Source of the DNA: Xanthostigma xanthostigma
Taxonomy: Eukaryota; Arthropoda; Insecta; Raphidioptera; Raphidiidae
DNA: 64,000 bases
NCBI GenBank assembly: GCA_963575645.1
Contig: OY754464.1
Coordinates: forward strand, 1,798,001-1,862,000
Direction of reading: 5' to 3'
The notes under the pieces are model-generated. The model made no database searches. It was not told where the DNA came from and saw only the letters and a list, made by a program, of their open reading frames with translations. Positions 31,111 through 40,988 of this stretch are shown piece after piece. Position 1 is the first letter of the stretch, and every line of letters starts with the position of its first letter. Position numbers and translations under genes: made by a program.

Positions 31111-31156
31111 ATACGTTGTGGATAACAATGAATCCTAGTTTATAATTAATATAATA

Positions 31157-31300
31157 AGCGGCCCGGTCCGGCTTCGTCCGGATTTCAATAATGGTCTATT
31201 GAAAATGACGGATTAAGTACGATAACTCGATGTGCCCAAATTTTGACTTATTTTTCGAGTGATTCAGCTGACCATTTCTTTAAGCTGTGTTTAGAGCGTC
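31157..31300 (-). mobile_element. Helitron end fragment (HelE-like)
   Basis: AAGCGGCCCGGTCCGGCTTC, GTCCGGATTTC corresponds to a HelE 3' end in minus orientation with CTAG changed. GTACGATAACTCGATG, near 31217, recurs inverted at 60688. The following 31300-31605 is unassigned. Confidence 0.5.
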
Positions 31301-31605
31301 TGATAACCGCGTCGATGCAGTCGCTGCAGAGTCATGGTCGACCTACATCGTTGCAATTCTCCCTGTTCGCGCGAGACCTTGATATACGACGCACGACTTG
31401 TGACCATTTTACGGATCACTGACTAATTAAATATAAAATATGTTTCTTTTCAAACGTATATCAAAATGCATATACACGTAGTTTGTCGCTGTTGCACTGA
31501 ACTGGATCATTTTATTAAATTTATATATCAACATATTGCGGAAACGGGTCGTCACGTCAATATCTTAAAGCTAATTAGTGCATTTACTTTTATACAAATG
31601 AGGTG

Positions 31606-31987
31606 CAATCCATATACTTTTATTCTATACTGAGCATAGGAATAAAATCGCAATCGAAACATTATGGTGCAAACATATACTTCTGTCTTTTTTTACGCCG
31701 TAAGCACTGGCGTATCCAAGAGGGCAAAACAAGCACGGAGGACTCGGCTTAAGAAATTTCTAATTTGCTCCCTCCTGGGTAAAAAGCTGGGCACGCCCAT
31801 GTTAACGTCATAGAAAAAGACAAAGTTTTTGAAACAGAGATACTTTATTCAGATTGAATGCAAGTACATCAACCAATCGTATCATCGGAGAAATCAGGGA
31901 ATTACATCAAAGAAAGAGACGCAGATATATTTTCGATACGTTTTGTTGCCTTCGCTCACCGCACATTGAGTAAATTATTAAATATAT
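31606..31987 (+). mobile_element. MITE family M1
   Basis: CATATACTTTTATTCTATAC, the GCACTGGCGTATCCAAGAGG to GCTGGGCACGCCC inner block, GAAACAGAGATACTTTATTC and GTTGCCTTCGCTCACCGCAC match the other M1 copies over the full length. 31990-32254 to its right holds nothing recognised. Confidence 0.82.
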
Positions 31988-32254
31988 GGGTGTAACCGTA
32001 TTTTTGGGTTTTCGAAGAAACCAGAGGCGGATGGGCTCAATTCCGGCTCAGGAACATAATTGTGTCCACCGTGGAAATAACTGTGTTCACCGTGGACATA
32101 GCTTTTCGAGTTGTTAACCAATTTGAAAAATTCCGACACTATTTTGTTCAGAATGTTTCCGAGTTAGTACCATACAGTTTTTATAAAAATCGTTTCAGAA
32201 GTTTTTAACTGACTTCAAAAAAGGAGATTTTTTAATATAATAATAATGCGTTTG

Positions 32255-32400
32255 ACGTCCGTTTCTCGACTTTATGTCATAACAGACGTATTCGCGCCAT
32301 TACTATTTTCCATCTATCACACTTCCCGTTATTTTCTATACATTTTTAAACTGAATTAACAGCAATATTAGACGAATAAAGGAGAGTTAGGACATTAGGG
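32255..32400 (+). repeat. Interspersed repeat Q
   Basis: Second copy of the repeat at 22990-23140 (GTCCGTTTCTCGACTTTATG, CCATCTATCACACTTCCCGT). Confidence 0.7.
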
Positions 32401-32429
32401 TAAGCTGGGAAAATTTCGAGCATAGCAGT

Positions 32430-32660
32430 TTGACAGGTAATCGGCCATGGCCTTGAATGAGGAACCATCTCGATATTTATCTGGAATTATTGAGGGAAAC
32501 CACGGAAAACCACAACAAGATGGCCGGTACAGGAATTACCGTTTCTCGGCGAGAGGCAGCTGGAAAAAGTCCCAGCCACATCTGGCCCCGCCGGGATTCG
32601 AACCAGGTACCTTCCGAATGCGAGTCTAGTGCTCTCACCACTACGCCACCCCGCTCGATC
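32430..32660 (-). mobile_element. tRNA-derived SINE, better copy
   Basis: Minus strand: GAGCGGGGTGGCGTAGTGGT and GAGAGCACTAGACTCGCATT (A box and anticodon region), then GTACCTGGTTCGAATCCCGG (B box), then the body AGATGTGGCTGGGACTTTTT, CCGAGAAACGGTAATTCCTG, CGGCCATCTTGTTGTGG and CCAGATAAATATCGAGATGG. The B box is intact. The frames of 60-76 codons here are not genes. Sister copy at 11135-11352. Confidence 0.78.
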
Positions 32661-32711
32661 ATTTACGTAACCTCATATCTCCAGTAATTGTAAATCGATT
32701 TAGATGAATCT

Positions 32712-32870
32712 TTTTCTACTTTTCAAATAAATAAAATTGTCGACCATTTTTTCTCAGACCAATATATTGGTCGACAATTTTATTTATTTGAAGAGTTCTA
32801 TTCAGACGTTAATCAAAGATTTGCTTTTTCTACTTTCACAAATAAATTTTACTTAAATCGATTCGGCAGT
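32712..32870. mobile_element. Fragment of hammerhead-bearing family H
   Basis: TCAAATAAATAAAATTGTCG, ACC, then TCAGACCAATATATTGGTCG and ACAATTTTATTTATTTGAAG form a palindrome at about 32727-32800. GAGTTCTATTCAGACGTTAA follows. Both words flank the hammerhead-like motif in the 63095-63310 copy; here the motif itself is absent. Confidence 0.6.
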
Positions 32871-33225
32871 TTAATAACGGTTCTTTTTGAAGAACAGTGA
32901 CAATAACTTTATAACCCCTGTTATTGGAAAAGAACTGTTTTGCCCATCGAATTATAGTAAACTTGCGTCGGTGTGTGAGTGTGTGTGTGCAACGGGCAGC
33001 GGTCGCTGTACAGGTTTAAGATGAACGAGGCGAGTCAACTATATAAATCTGTTGTTGCGAGGAGAATGGCTAATTGAAATAGCCCGATGCATACCTGTGC
33101 CGTTGTGCCACTGCGTACCGCACGATTTCAACCGCATTCTAGCGGATGTCTCACAATCTTGAAACATAGCGAAGAGTTCAAATCTCGTTCGTACCGCACT
33201 GGGTTTTTGCATCCGTCTCGAATGG
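32871..33225. other. Unassigned, moderately GC-rich
   Basis: Contains GTGTGTGAGTGTGTGTGTGC (32971-32990). A 111-codon plus frame at 33087-33422 starts here and runs on into repeat P; the first ~50 codons (TARFQPHSSGCLTILKHSEE and on) lie in sequence with no second copy that I noticed. I cannot place it in a family. Confidence 0.3.
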
Positions 33226-33890
33226 ATTACCATTCCAACCCACAAGTGGGGAATGGTACTAGTTCAGGTCAAAAATCACTATTCAAAATTTTACAATATC
33301 TTTTCGTTTGGACGTCCTCCGAATCCAAAAAACAAATTTGTTTGTCTGTGAACACGATACAGGTCAAACGGATGAGCGGATTGAAACCAAATTTTGGGAG
33401 GAAGTTTGGTATGCAAATATGAAGAGCCCTATTGTTTTTGGGGAAAATCGGCACATGCGCAGAAGAGATAAATATGCTATAATATTTTTTATATAATAAT
33501 GATATACTTTTCATATAACAGTTTATTATTCTATTTATTTTTATAAGAAAGTTTTGTTAAGAATTTTTTTTCTAAACATTATAGTTTTGGAAATATTTTG
33601 AAAATAAAAGATAACAGTTGTTCTTTTGTTTTGTAGATCTGTCAGATATAAACTAGTTACTTAAGCATGCTTTGATTAATTTTTTATGATGTGGAATATA
33701 TTAGGTATGTAGACAACCATGTCAACGAATAGAAAATATCATATTGAATACTAGCCATTCCCGCGTCACCTCACGCAATATCAAAAATTTTGTTTTCTTT
33801 ATTAGGTATATAAATACTATATCAAATGTCAATATTTTTTGAAGTTGGAATGGTCCCGTCGCCTAATTGGCTGGAATTTTTTGTTGGTAT
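33226..33890 (+). repeat. Interspersed repeat P, longest uninterrupted copy
   Basis: Starts CCATTCCAACCCACAAGTGG and includes GGTACTAGTTCAGGTCAAAA, GGACGTCCTCCGAATCCAAA, GATACAGGTCAAACGGATGA, CCCTATTGTTTTTGGGGAAA, GTTTTGTAGATCTGTCAG, AAGCATGCTTTG and GGAATGGTCCCGTCG. It serves as the reference for the interrupted copies. Confidence 0.75.
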
Positions 33891-33968
33891 CTCGTTAAAA
33901 TTCAATATTATGAACATGGAACAGTTCGTCTAATTTTCGAATTAGTGGGAACTGAGCTCGTCATTTTA

Positions 33969-34625
33969 TAGGCCCTGTACGTGCTTCGCTACGTATAAAG
34001 TGAAATAATAAAACAATTTAATTGGAACATCTATCTATCTATCTATTTTATAAATTGCTAGCTATTTAAAATATACATGCTCGAAAAAAAATAGCGTAAA
34101 GTATTCGTGGATAACTGGTCTTTAAAACACTTGCTCTATTTCGAGCATTCCGGCTGCGCCGTCGTGCCGAGCAGTTTTAAACGATATTCAGTTTTTTTAC
34201 ATCCTCGATCTAGATATATGGTTGTTAAGTTCGTTGCGCCATCTATTGAATATTCACTCAATTCAGTCAACAGATCTTATATGGTTGTTAAGTTCGTTGC
34301 GCCATCTATTGAATATTCACTCAATCCAGTCAACAGATCTTATATGGTTGTTAAGTTCGTTGCGCCATCTACTGAATATTCACTCAATCCAGTCAACAGG
34401 TACGCCATCTTATATGGTTGTATTATGACTGTCAAGGAATAGACAAATAATTTGCAATAAAATAATATTGCGACTATAAATTGAAATGTAAGCTATCCTA
34501 TCTTTCAAGTTGGGTCGAATTGCACACGGTGTGCAAATCAAATTTAAAATCGGTTCAGTAGTTTAGGAGTTCATCGAGGACAAACGCGGACAAACAACGT
34601 GACACGTAATTTTTATATATAAAGA
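33969..34625 (-). mobile_element. HelC Helitron, second copy
   Basis: Matches 27123-27794 almost base for base outside the tandem region, including GTGGATAACTGGTCTTTAAA and CGGCTGCGCCGTCGTGCCGA. Three ~60 bp tandem units are at 34218-34410. The CTAG end is lost (TATAGGCCCTG). The 111-codon frame is the repeat read through. Confidence 0.82.
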
Positions 34626-34921
34626 TATTATACCGGTGGTTTATTTCCGATTTTCAAACCACGCTAGAATCCATCTAGTGAGAAGTAGTCTAAACATATT
34701 TGTAACGGTTTCGCTGTTTGTTGCGGTCAATGTTTTGACAAAGCAGTTTTATCAGAATATTGCTGTGCAAACCGACTGCTTTGCGACTTTTCAACAAATT
34801 ACCCGATGATATTGCTATGTTGCCTTTTATAAAATTTAAATGTAAACTAAGATAGTACCTTTCTGAACTTTGTACTTGATGAAATTTTATTACTGTGACG
34901 ACACCTGCTGTATCTAGTTTA

Positions 34922-35660
34922 TCTATACTAATAGGTATATAAAGCAGAAGAGTTTGTTTGTTTGTTTGGTTGAACGCGCTAATCTCAGAAACTACTGGTT
35001 CGAATTGAAAAAAAAAATTTTTTGTCGGATAGCCCATTTATCGAGGAAGGCTATAGGCTATATAATATTACGCTATGACCAATTGGAGCGGAACATAAAT
35101 GAAAAATGTTGCAAGATGTATCTCAAAATTAGTCCGTCCGACAAATATTATCAGGTGAAATGCCTTAACTAAATATTGCAATATTAGCGCGTCACGTTCA
35201 CAAGCGCGGATAGCTCAGTCGGTAGAGCGTAAGACTCTTAATGCCAGGGTCTAGGATTCAAGCCCCACGTCGGCGAATATATTTTTATTTCTTTTATTTT
35301 CTACATTGCTTTCTTCTAAAGTTTATATTTCAATTTTTTTAAATTTTATTACGACTAATTAAAATTAAATAAATCTAATTAATAGCTCATTTGAAAACTG
35401 TTACAACTATACACACCTATATAAAAATAATTTTCCAACAGTATTTTCAATTAAATATTTATTATATTAAGAGAAATGTATTACTTAAAAAAGTATAAAT
35501 ACTGCTTTTTAACGACAAAAACTTTTGAACGGTAACGCCAATCATTATAAAGTTTGGACACAACATTCATCTCGGTAAACTACGATGAATGTGCGTACTC
35601 ATGTCCCTTCCTCCCCCATTCGTTTTTTTGCACCCGGGTGAAACCGGGCGAGACCGCTAG
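34922..35660 (+). mobile_element. HelA Helitron, long copy with tRNA-Lys-like core
   Basis: Head TCTATACTAATAGGTATATA, blocks AAACTACTGGTTCGAATTG and GAGGAAGGCTATAGGCTATA, and end CACCCGGGTGAAACCGGGCG, AGACCGCTAG. It carries both the TAGTCCGTCCGACAAATA block of the tRNA-less copies and the tRNA core, so it is a mosaic of the two forms. About 740 bp. 34626-34921 to its left is unassigned AT-rich DNA. Confidence 0.86.
35204..35275 (+). tRNA. tRNA-Lys(CTT)-derived sequence inside a Helitron
   Basis: GCGCGGATAGCTCAGTCGGT, AGAGCGTAAGACTCTTAATG, then GGGTCTAGGATTCAAGCCCC and ACGTCGGCG. This is the only copy that keeps the Lys anticodon CTT (35237-35239) with loop CTCTTAA. The B box is changed (GGATTCAAGCC), and the anticodon stem is imperfect. 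Confidence 0.72.
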
Positions 35661-36020
35661 TGGTTAATTTTGATTGATTGATTGATCGATGAGAGTAAAA
35701 ATTTTCTTGCGCCACTCGAACATTATTTGTCGTGATTTTTCTGCGACCCAAAGAGACAGTCTGTAGTAAGAGATGCACACTAGAGTGAATTATTATACTA
35801 GTCTCCAAAAACATGTGCTGAACGATAATTAATGAGACGGATTAATTTGTCTTTCACCGTGCACCTCGTTCGCGCACTTCTGCATGTTTTATTGTGATTC
35901 AAGAAATACTTCGGTTGAATTGTTTTTAACAAGCGTGTCCAATTGTAACTAATTTATTTATCAAGACGCTCACAATAACATTGTTCAGTTATTTGTCGTC
36001 TACTGTGGGACCTATGTTTT
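35661..36020. other. AT-rich, nothing recognised
   Basis: A short TGATTGAT run lies at 35670-35690. No gene or repeated block noticed. Confidence 0.4.
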
Positions 36021-36021
36021 T

Positions 36022-36170
36022 TTTTGAAGTAAAACTTCTTTAGGCGCGACTTGACTCAAATTTTGTGCGGTTGGAAGAAAAGTAACGTGTTACGCAGTTT
36101 CCGATATTTAAACAGATGGCGGCATTAGAGTAGAAACCATCTTGAACAAAAGGTGAATGACTTTTTCTCT
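36022..36170 (+). mobile_element. Left end of the GAAGTAAAACTTCTTT TIR element
   Basis: TTTTTGAAGTAAAACTTCTT, then CGGTTGGAAGAAAAGTAACG and ACAGATGGCGGCATTAGAGT, TAGAAACCATCTTGAACAAA: the same terminus as 7928 and one diverged minisatellite unit in reverse. The right terminus is missing. Confidence 0.65.
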
Positions 36171-36284
36171 AAGTATGTATATCAAACGAAACGGAGCGAA
36201 CTTATTTTTCGAAAATTTTCGAAAGGGTCCCCGCTTCATACTTTTTCTGTTTTTAAAAAAACCGAGTAATCTGTGAGATATTGT

Positions 36285-36492
36285 TTACATATTATCACGA
36301 TAAAATTACGTTGTTATAACAACGTAATTTTATTAACTTATATATGTCGCCGGGATATTGTCAAATCCGTGATTTTGTAATTTCACTAGTGAAATTACAA
36401 TATCACGATTGACAAAGATTCGTGATATTATAATTTCACTAAGTGAAATTATAATATCACGGGTTTGACAATATCCCGGCGACATATATATA
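36285..36492. repeat. Cluster of near-perfect hairpins
   Basis: AAAATTACGTTGTTATAACA, ACGTAATTTT is a 30 bp perfect palindrome at 36302-36331. Arms TATATGTCGCCGGGATATTG, TCAAA at 36342-36365 and TTTGACAATATCCCGGCGAC, ATATA at 36460-36485 enclose two further hairpins, GTAATTTCACTAGTGAAATT, AC and ATAATTTCACTAAGTGAAAT, TAT. The cluster abuts the LINE fragment at 36495. Confidence 0.85.
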
Positions 36493-36494
36493 TT

Positions 36495-36990
36495 TCACTC
36501 ACAAAGTGATTGAGGATAATAAGGAAAACCCAAAATTTCTAGGCATATACCTTGACCAAAATCTTAGTTGGGAGCATCATTTAGACAAATTGGCAGATAA
36601 ATTATTGAAAAACATTTTCCTAATTCGTAACATTCGTGACATCGTTCCATTTCCTCTTGTATTAACGGCTTACCACTCATTATTTCTGTCTCATATTGGT
36701 TATGGTCTGACACTATGGGGTCACGGTTGTCATGCCTCTCGTATTTTCAGCTTACAAAGGCGAGTTTTAAGAATAATTTCTAATACTGGCTTTAGGGACT
36801 TATACTGAGATTATTCTTATATAGAAACAATTGCGCTGAGTTGATTCTGGCCGCGGTCTTTTAATATAAAAAATGTTTTTAGTATTTTATACGCCATATG
36901 CGTAATGAATTATGGAGTGCATTATTATTATAATGTTATTTCGTCCTCATTTATGTCGATCGTTCCTTGATCATGAAAAATAAATAAAAT
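36495..36990 (+). mobile_element. LINE fragment: RT thumb region and 3' UTR
   Basis: The plus frame 36506-36808 (100 codons) reads NPKFLGIYLDQNLSWEHHLD, then a HIGYGLTLWGH segment and LQRRVLRIISNTGFRD. This is the region after the YADD box in Jockey/CR1-like reverse transcriptases, where K-LG-D-LSW and Y-LWG are usual. The catalytic core is missing at the left and the frame stops at 36806. 36810-36990 is AT-rich and ends AAAAATAAATAAAATTGG, a plausible 3' UTR. The ATG is not a true start. Confidence 0.75.
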
Positions 36991-37174
36991 TGGCAATGCA
37001 TTTATTTATACATAAACATTGAAAGGTACAAAAGATGTTTTCTGCTGTAATTGTACAATCATTTAACAAATTATATGAATTTAATACAGTGTTGGCAAAC
37101 GTTGTACAGACTATTTTATCGATTCCCGTCTTTCCAAAGCGAAAATCGGGACGCGCAATACCCGTTTGAAGTGA

Positions 37175-37545
37175 ATTTTCTTTATGTTTGAACTTCTGCT
37201 GGCCGGTAGGCTGGGTACGAGTCTGGAAATGACGTCACTGCGGGCTCGCCTGCTATAGTTCACAAGATAGATTTTACAATTAGAACAGGGGCTATTTTTC
37301 TTGCTAGATCCTTTGCTTGCTCTGAGCAAGAACCAATCAGGAAACAGTATCTTGTCACGTGAGCGACATGAACAAACGCCCACAAACCAACATGGCGTCA
37401 TTTTGTTCAGAGTCAGACAACAGACACGTTTTGCTCTGTGTTTATCTTTGAACTGTCACTACGCGCGCACCAGATTCATCCACAAAACAAGTTTAAAAAG
37501 ACGTCTCATGTGAAGCAATAGACCGCTGTACACGAGGCTAGAAAC
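37175..37545 (-). mobile_element. Family F element, minus copy
   Basis: TTCTGCTGGCCGGTAGGCTG, GGTACGAGTCTGGAAATGAC, TAGAACAGGGGCTATTTTTC, CAAGAACCAATCAGGAAACA and ACAGACACGTTTTGCTCTGT are family F in reverse. It is followed immediately by a plus copy. The 96-codon frame across it is not a gene. 36991-37174 to its left is AT-rich and unassigned. Confidence 0.75.
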
Positions 37546-38042
37546 GCTGCTAGATTCCTTGCTAGATTTGCCAACCAATTTTCTAGTGCTGGTTTTCTAG
37601 ATTGCTGTTATATGTGCTCGCTTCACACGAGACGTCTTTTCAAGCTAGTTTTGTGAATAAATCTGGTGCGCGCGCAGTGACAGTTCAAATATAAACACAG
37701 AGCAAAACATGTCTGCTGTCTGACTCTGAGCAGAATGACGCCATGTTGGTTTGTGGGCGTTTGTTCATGTTGTCCACGTGACAAGATACTCTTTCCTGAT
37801 TGGTTCTTCCTCGGAGCAAGCAGAGGACCTAGCAATAAAAATAGCCCCTGTTCTAATGTTAAAACCTATCTTGTGAGCTAGCAGGCGAACCTGCAGTGAC
37901 GTCATTTCTAGCTTCGTGCTCAGTCTACCGGCCAGCAGAACTCCAGACAGTGTTTCTAGCCTCTAGCAATCGAGAAAACCAGCGCTAGAAAACTAGTAGT
38001 CAAATCTAGCGGCAAAACCAGCCTCGTGTGCAGCGACCTTGG
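37520..38042 (+). mobile_element. Family F element, nearly full plus copy
   Basis: Left end GACCGCTGTACACGAGGCTA; interior TTCACACGAGACGTCTTTTC, GTCCACGTGACAAGATACTC, GATTGGTTCTTCCTCGGAGC, GCAGTGACGTCATTTCTAGC; right end AACCAGCCTCGTGTGCAGCG, ACCTT. With the preceding minus copy it forms a head-to-head pair whose facing ends could pair. Confidence 0.78.
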
Positions 38043-39481
38043 TGTAATTCGTTTTGCCAACACTGTACTATATTGAAGAGTAACTTATATAATATAGTAT
38101 AGTTGTCACAGGTATATTACTTTTATATGTTAGATGTTTTGATACCACAAATGACACTTTCCATGTAATAATGTTATAAAATACCAGTTTTGTGATGACT
38201 GCCATAATAAAACTATCGAGGTGAAGGTTTTTTAAAAACAAATGTATAAATATACGCGCATTTCTCCGATTCCGCGAAATCGATAAAAATATTTGAAATT
38301 ATTATACCTTTATTTGTAAGAAAGAAAAACCTATGCAACGGTGCGGTTAACTGTTTCTCTTAATTATGATTGCACTGTGTTTACGTCAGATTATGCAATT
38401 AGTTCTAGAAAATTCGTGATTATTTAAAATCCTTCACATTATTTTTGTATGAGCACGCTACGGTATTTTTAGTTGCAACGAATCACTATTCTTTATTCGG
38501 AGTAGGTAAATAAATTATGAATCACAGCCATGTTTATGCTGTTTTAATTATTAACTTTTTTCAAACATTGCTGACGACAAACTACAACACTAGTCACTAC
38601 TGTCATAAGCCGTGCGGCGTGTATCATGTAGGTACGAGATACGTCAAAGGTATTGACTGAATGAGATGGATTCAGTGAACACTTCTGGAATATGAGAGTG
38701 ATAGATAGATAGTTTGTTAAACGAATATTTACAGAGGAACTATAAATTAATTTGAAATTGAAGTTTAAAATTTTTTCGTGCCATAACAAACCGATAAAAA
38801 TACATCTAAATGATATTAGGCTGTGTGCACGAAGCCTACTAGCGTCGCTAGTGGGTAATAGAGTATTATTTAACTCACTTTTTATGAAAATCGCGACGTT
38901 TCTATGGTGATAAGTCAAAAACTTTACTTGGCCATAATGTGTCCCAAAAAATGTACATAATAAGGAAAATTGCAGTTAATTTTATAACAATAAAATTCAG
39001 ATTGTAAACCATTACAACAAACAGCATAACATAAAAGGTACGTAAGAATTATTTATTTATCAATTATTACGTACAATATATAAATAATTAATTTGTTTTC
39101 ACTGACAGCGTAACGTCAAATTATGGCGCCAATGATCTTTATTTCACTGAAATCGCCATCAGCCAACAGCCCGGAACACAACAAACATTTCCAGATCGTT
39201 TAGTTTTGCCCATGCTTTCTGTGTAATTTAAAAACTTCATAAAATTATAACTATTTTCATTTTTAATAAACATTGCTCACTGACATTTTGAAGTTTGAAG
39301 TTTCCCCTAGTGCTCACCACAAACGTTCGCATCGATAAATTTGTAACTCAGCTTCCTTGCACATAACCTATACAATGACAAAAATAAAAAATTTCATATC
39401 ACCCAGAAAGAGGAGTTGTACAAATCAATACATAACAGTCGATACACAATTTCAAGTGAATGAGAACTTCTTAAAAATCGC
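38043..39481. other. Longest unique stretch, AT-rich
   Basis: About 1.4 kb with no repeated block that I noticed. Short frames exist (for example 124 codons on the minus strand at 38544-38918) but none has a recognisable domain, signal peptide or neighbour supporting it. It could hold a diverged exon or regulatory DNA; I see no positive evidence. Confidence 0.35.
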
Positions 39482-39736
39482 TTTTTGACGTGATAACGTC
39501 TTATAAATTGATGAAACACCGGCTGCACGCACGAAAAAGTGTCACGTTCCACCTGAGCCTGAGCGTGCAAGCGAGAGCGCGGTATAAGCGATAGAGAGGA
39601 ACGATCGGCCCAAGCGTCGGCTTGTACGCATTTCTCTCTCTTCTCGCGTGACGTCAGAGAGTTCATCAATGTTTCTTTATGACGTTATCACGTAAAACTG
39701 TCGTCCGTAAACCGACTTTACAGACAACCAATTTTT
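39482..39736 (-). mobile_element. Element X, short variant (~255 bp)
   Basis: In minus orientation: head ATTGGTTGTCTGTAAAGTCG, GTTTACGGACGACAGTTTTA, CGTGATAACG; tail TCAATTTATAAGACGTTATC, ACGTCAAAAAG. The interior is different from the long form: CTCTGACGTCACGCGAGAAG, GCCGACGCTTGGGCCGATCG, TTCCTCTCTATCGCTTATAC, CGCTCTCGCTTGCACGCTCA. So ends are shared and the middle is replaced. The 91-codon frame is not supported. Confidence 0.82.
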
Positions 39737-40052
39737 TCTCATCGTTAAATTGGGATATCTGCCCAATCAACATTTAGCGCAACCATACAAATGACAGTAT
39801 AATCGTTATTATTCAACAAATATTTGTTATTCTTAGCGTTAAACAAACCATTCTCTGATGTAGGTATTATTCTGCAACATAATTTATTCTATTCATTTGT
39901 CTTAAGACTCATTATAAAACATAATTTATGTATTATAAATTATAATACTTATTTTAACAGCACTGTAATAGCAGGTACACGTAATCAACAACAAATGATT
40001 ATCCGTCAGTATCTAAATTCATTTTTTCAGCTACTAAACTCCTGGTTTTTCT

Positions 40053-40909
40053 ATTGCACATACCGCTAAACTAGCGGTATGTGCTTTATTATCGCTTTGT
40101 GCGTCAGAGCTGACTTTCGTTCATATAAGAAGTTATATCTAAGTTAATTTCACACGAAATCCATTCAAATTGAAGCTTTTTGAAAAGAGGAGATTCTAAT
40201 CTATAAAATAGAACCATTTTCAAATCAATTCGAGTTCATAAATACTATTAAAATTGTAATTGAAAATCACAAACAGCAGTTGTCGGTTGGTCTGTACGTA
40301 TGTACGTACGTACGTACGTCACGACTCTACAGATCGCAATTTTGGTCGGATTGCCTTGGGTTATATTTTATTCACTTTGTTTACTATCAGACCAGAACCC
40401 TATTTAAATTCATTAAAATGTGTTCAGTAGTTTAATTTTTATAAACAGTTTTATTTTATTATTTTTGACAGCTTATAGTTTAAAAAAACAAAATATAATA
40501 ATTACTGTGTAAATATAATGTAATCCATAAAACAAGTGCTACACTTCTATACCGTGATAACACCACTATATGTATTAGGCCGCCGTGGCGTAATGGTTAT
40601 GCCGTTGGATCCCTAAGGGCAAGGTCCTGGGTTCGATTCCTTACGAAATCATTGATTTTTTTCTTTTTTTTTTCTTTTTATTTTGTTTTATTTTATTCCA
40701 CTTGATATTAATTATATATTATATTATGTATAGTTCTTAATTTTTTTTATTTTTGCAAACTTAAAAAAAATATTTTTTCAATTTTTAATTATTTATTTCT
40801 TTAAATTTTTAAATCTTTTTAAATTTATTAAAAATATTTTTTATTTGTTATTTTTTTATCATACAGTGGAAAACTTGCGGGATGTGCACTTTTGGTTTTG
40901 CCAACTATT
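40053..40909 (+). repeat. Left arm of a 3.8 kb inverted repeat
   Basis: About 857 bp that returns inverted at 43030-43898 with high similarity. The outer tip is a 29 bp hairpin GCACATACCGCTAAACTAGC, GGTATGTGC (40057-40085). The arm holds a TACG microsatellite (40299-40320), a tRNA-like sequence and a long AT-rich tract, and ends at TTTTGGTTTTGCCAACTATT. Confidence 0.9.
40580..40653 (+). tRNA. tRNA-like sequence in the left arm
   Basis: GCCGCCGTGGCGTAATGGTT, ATGCCGTTGGATCCCTAAGG, then GGTCCTGGGTTCGATTCCTT. A-box and B-box motifs are clear. The acceptor ends do not pair (GCCGCCG against ACGAAATC), so it is a derived copy. A mirror copy is at 43294-43367. Confidence 0.6.
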
Positions 40910-40988
40910 CTTTTCTGCTATATTTCTGATAAACTCCTCCCCAGTTCATGATGATTTCATTTTTGACCAGTTTTTAATATTATCTGAT

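Noticed and set aside
33039-33422. Minus 68-codon and plus 111-codon frames
   Set aside because: The plus frame runs into repeat P and the minus frame overlaps it; no domain and no splice context. Left as unassigned.
34107-34442. 111-codon frame with a repeated KFVAPSIEYSLNPVNR peptide
   Set aside because: It is the 60 bp tandem repeat of a Helitron read in one frame; the period is a multiple of three, which keeps it open.
35204-35275. A functional tRNA-Lys gene
   Set aside because: The anticodon is right, but the B box and anticodon stem are damaged and the sequence sits in a Helitron at the place where other copies carry decayed versions.
38544-38918. 124-codon minus frame in unique sequence
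   Set aside because: No recognisable domain, AT-driven composition and no splice or poly(A) signal; length alone is not convincing in this much sequence.
39394-39669. 91-codon minus frame rich in Arg and Ser
   Set aside because: It is the short form of element X read through; the other X copies do not keep the frame.
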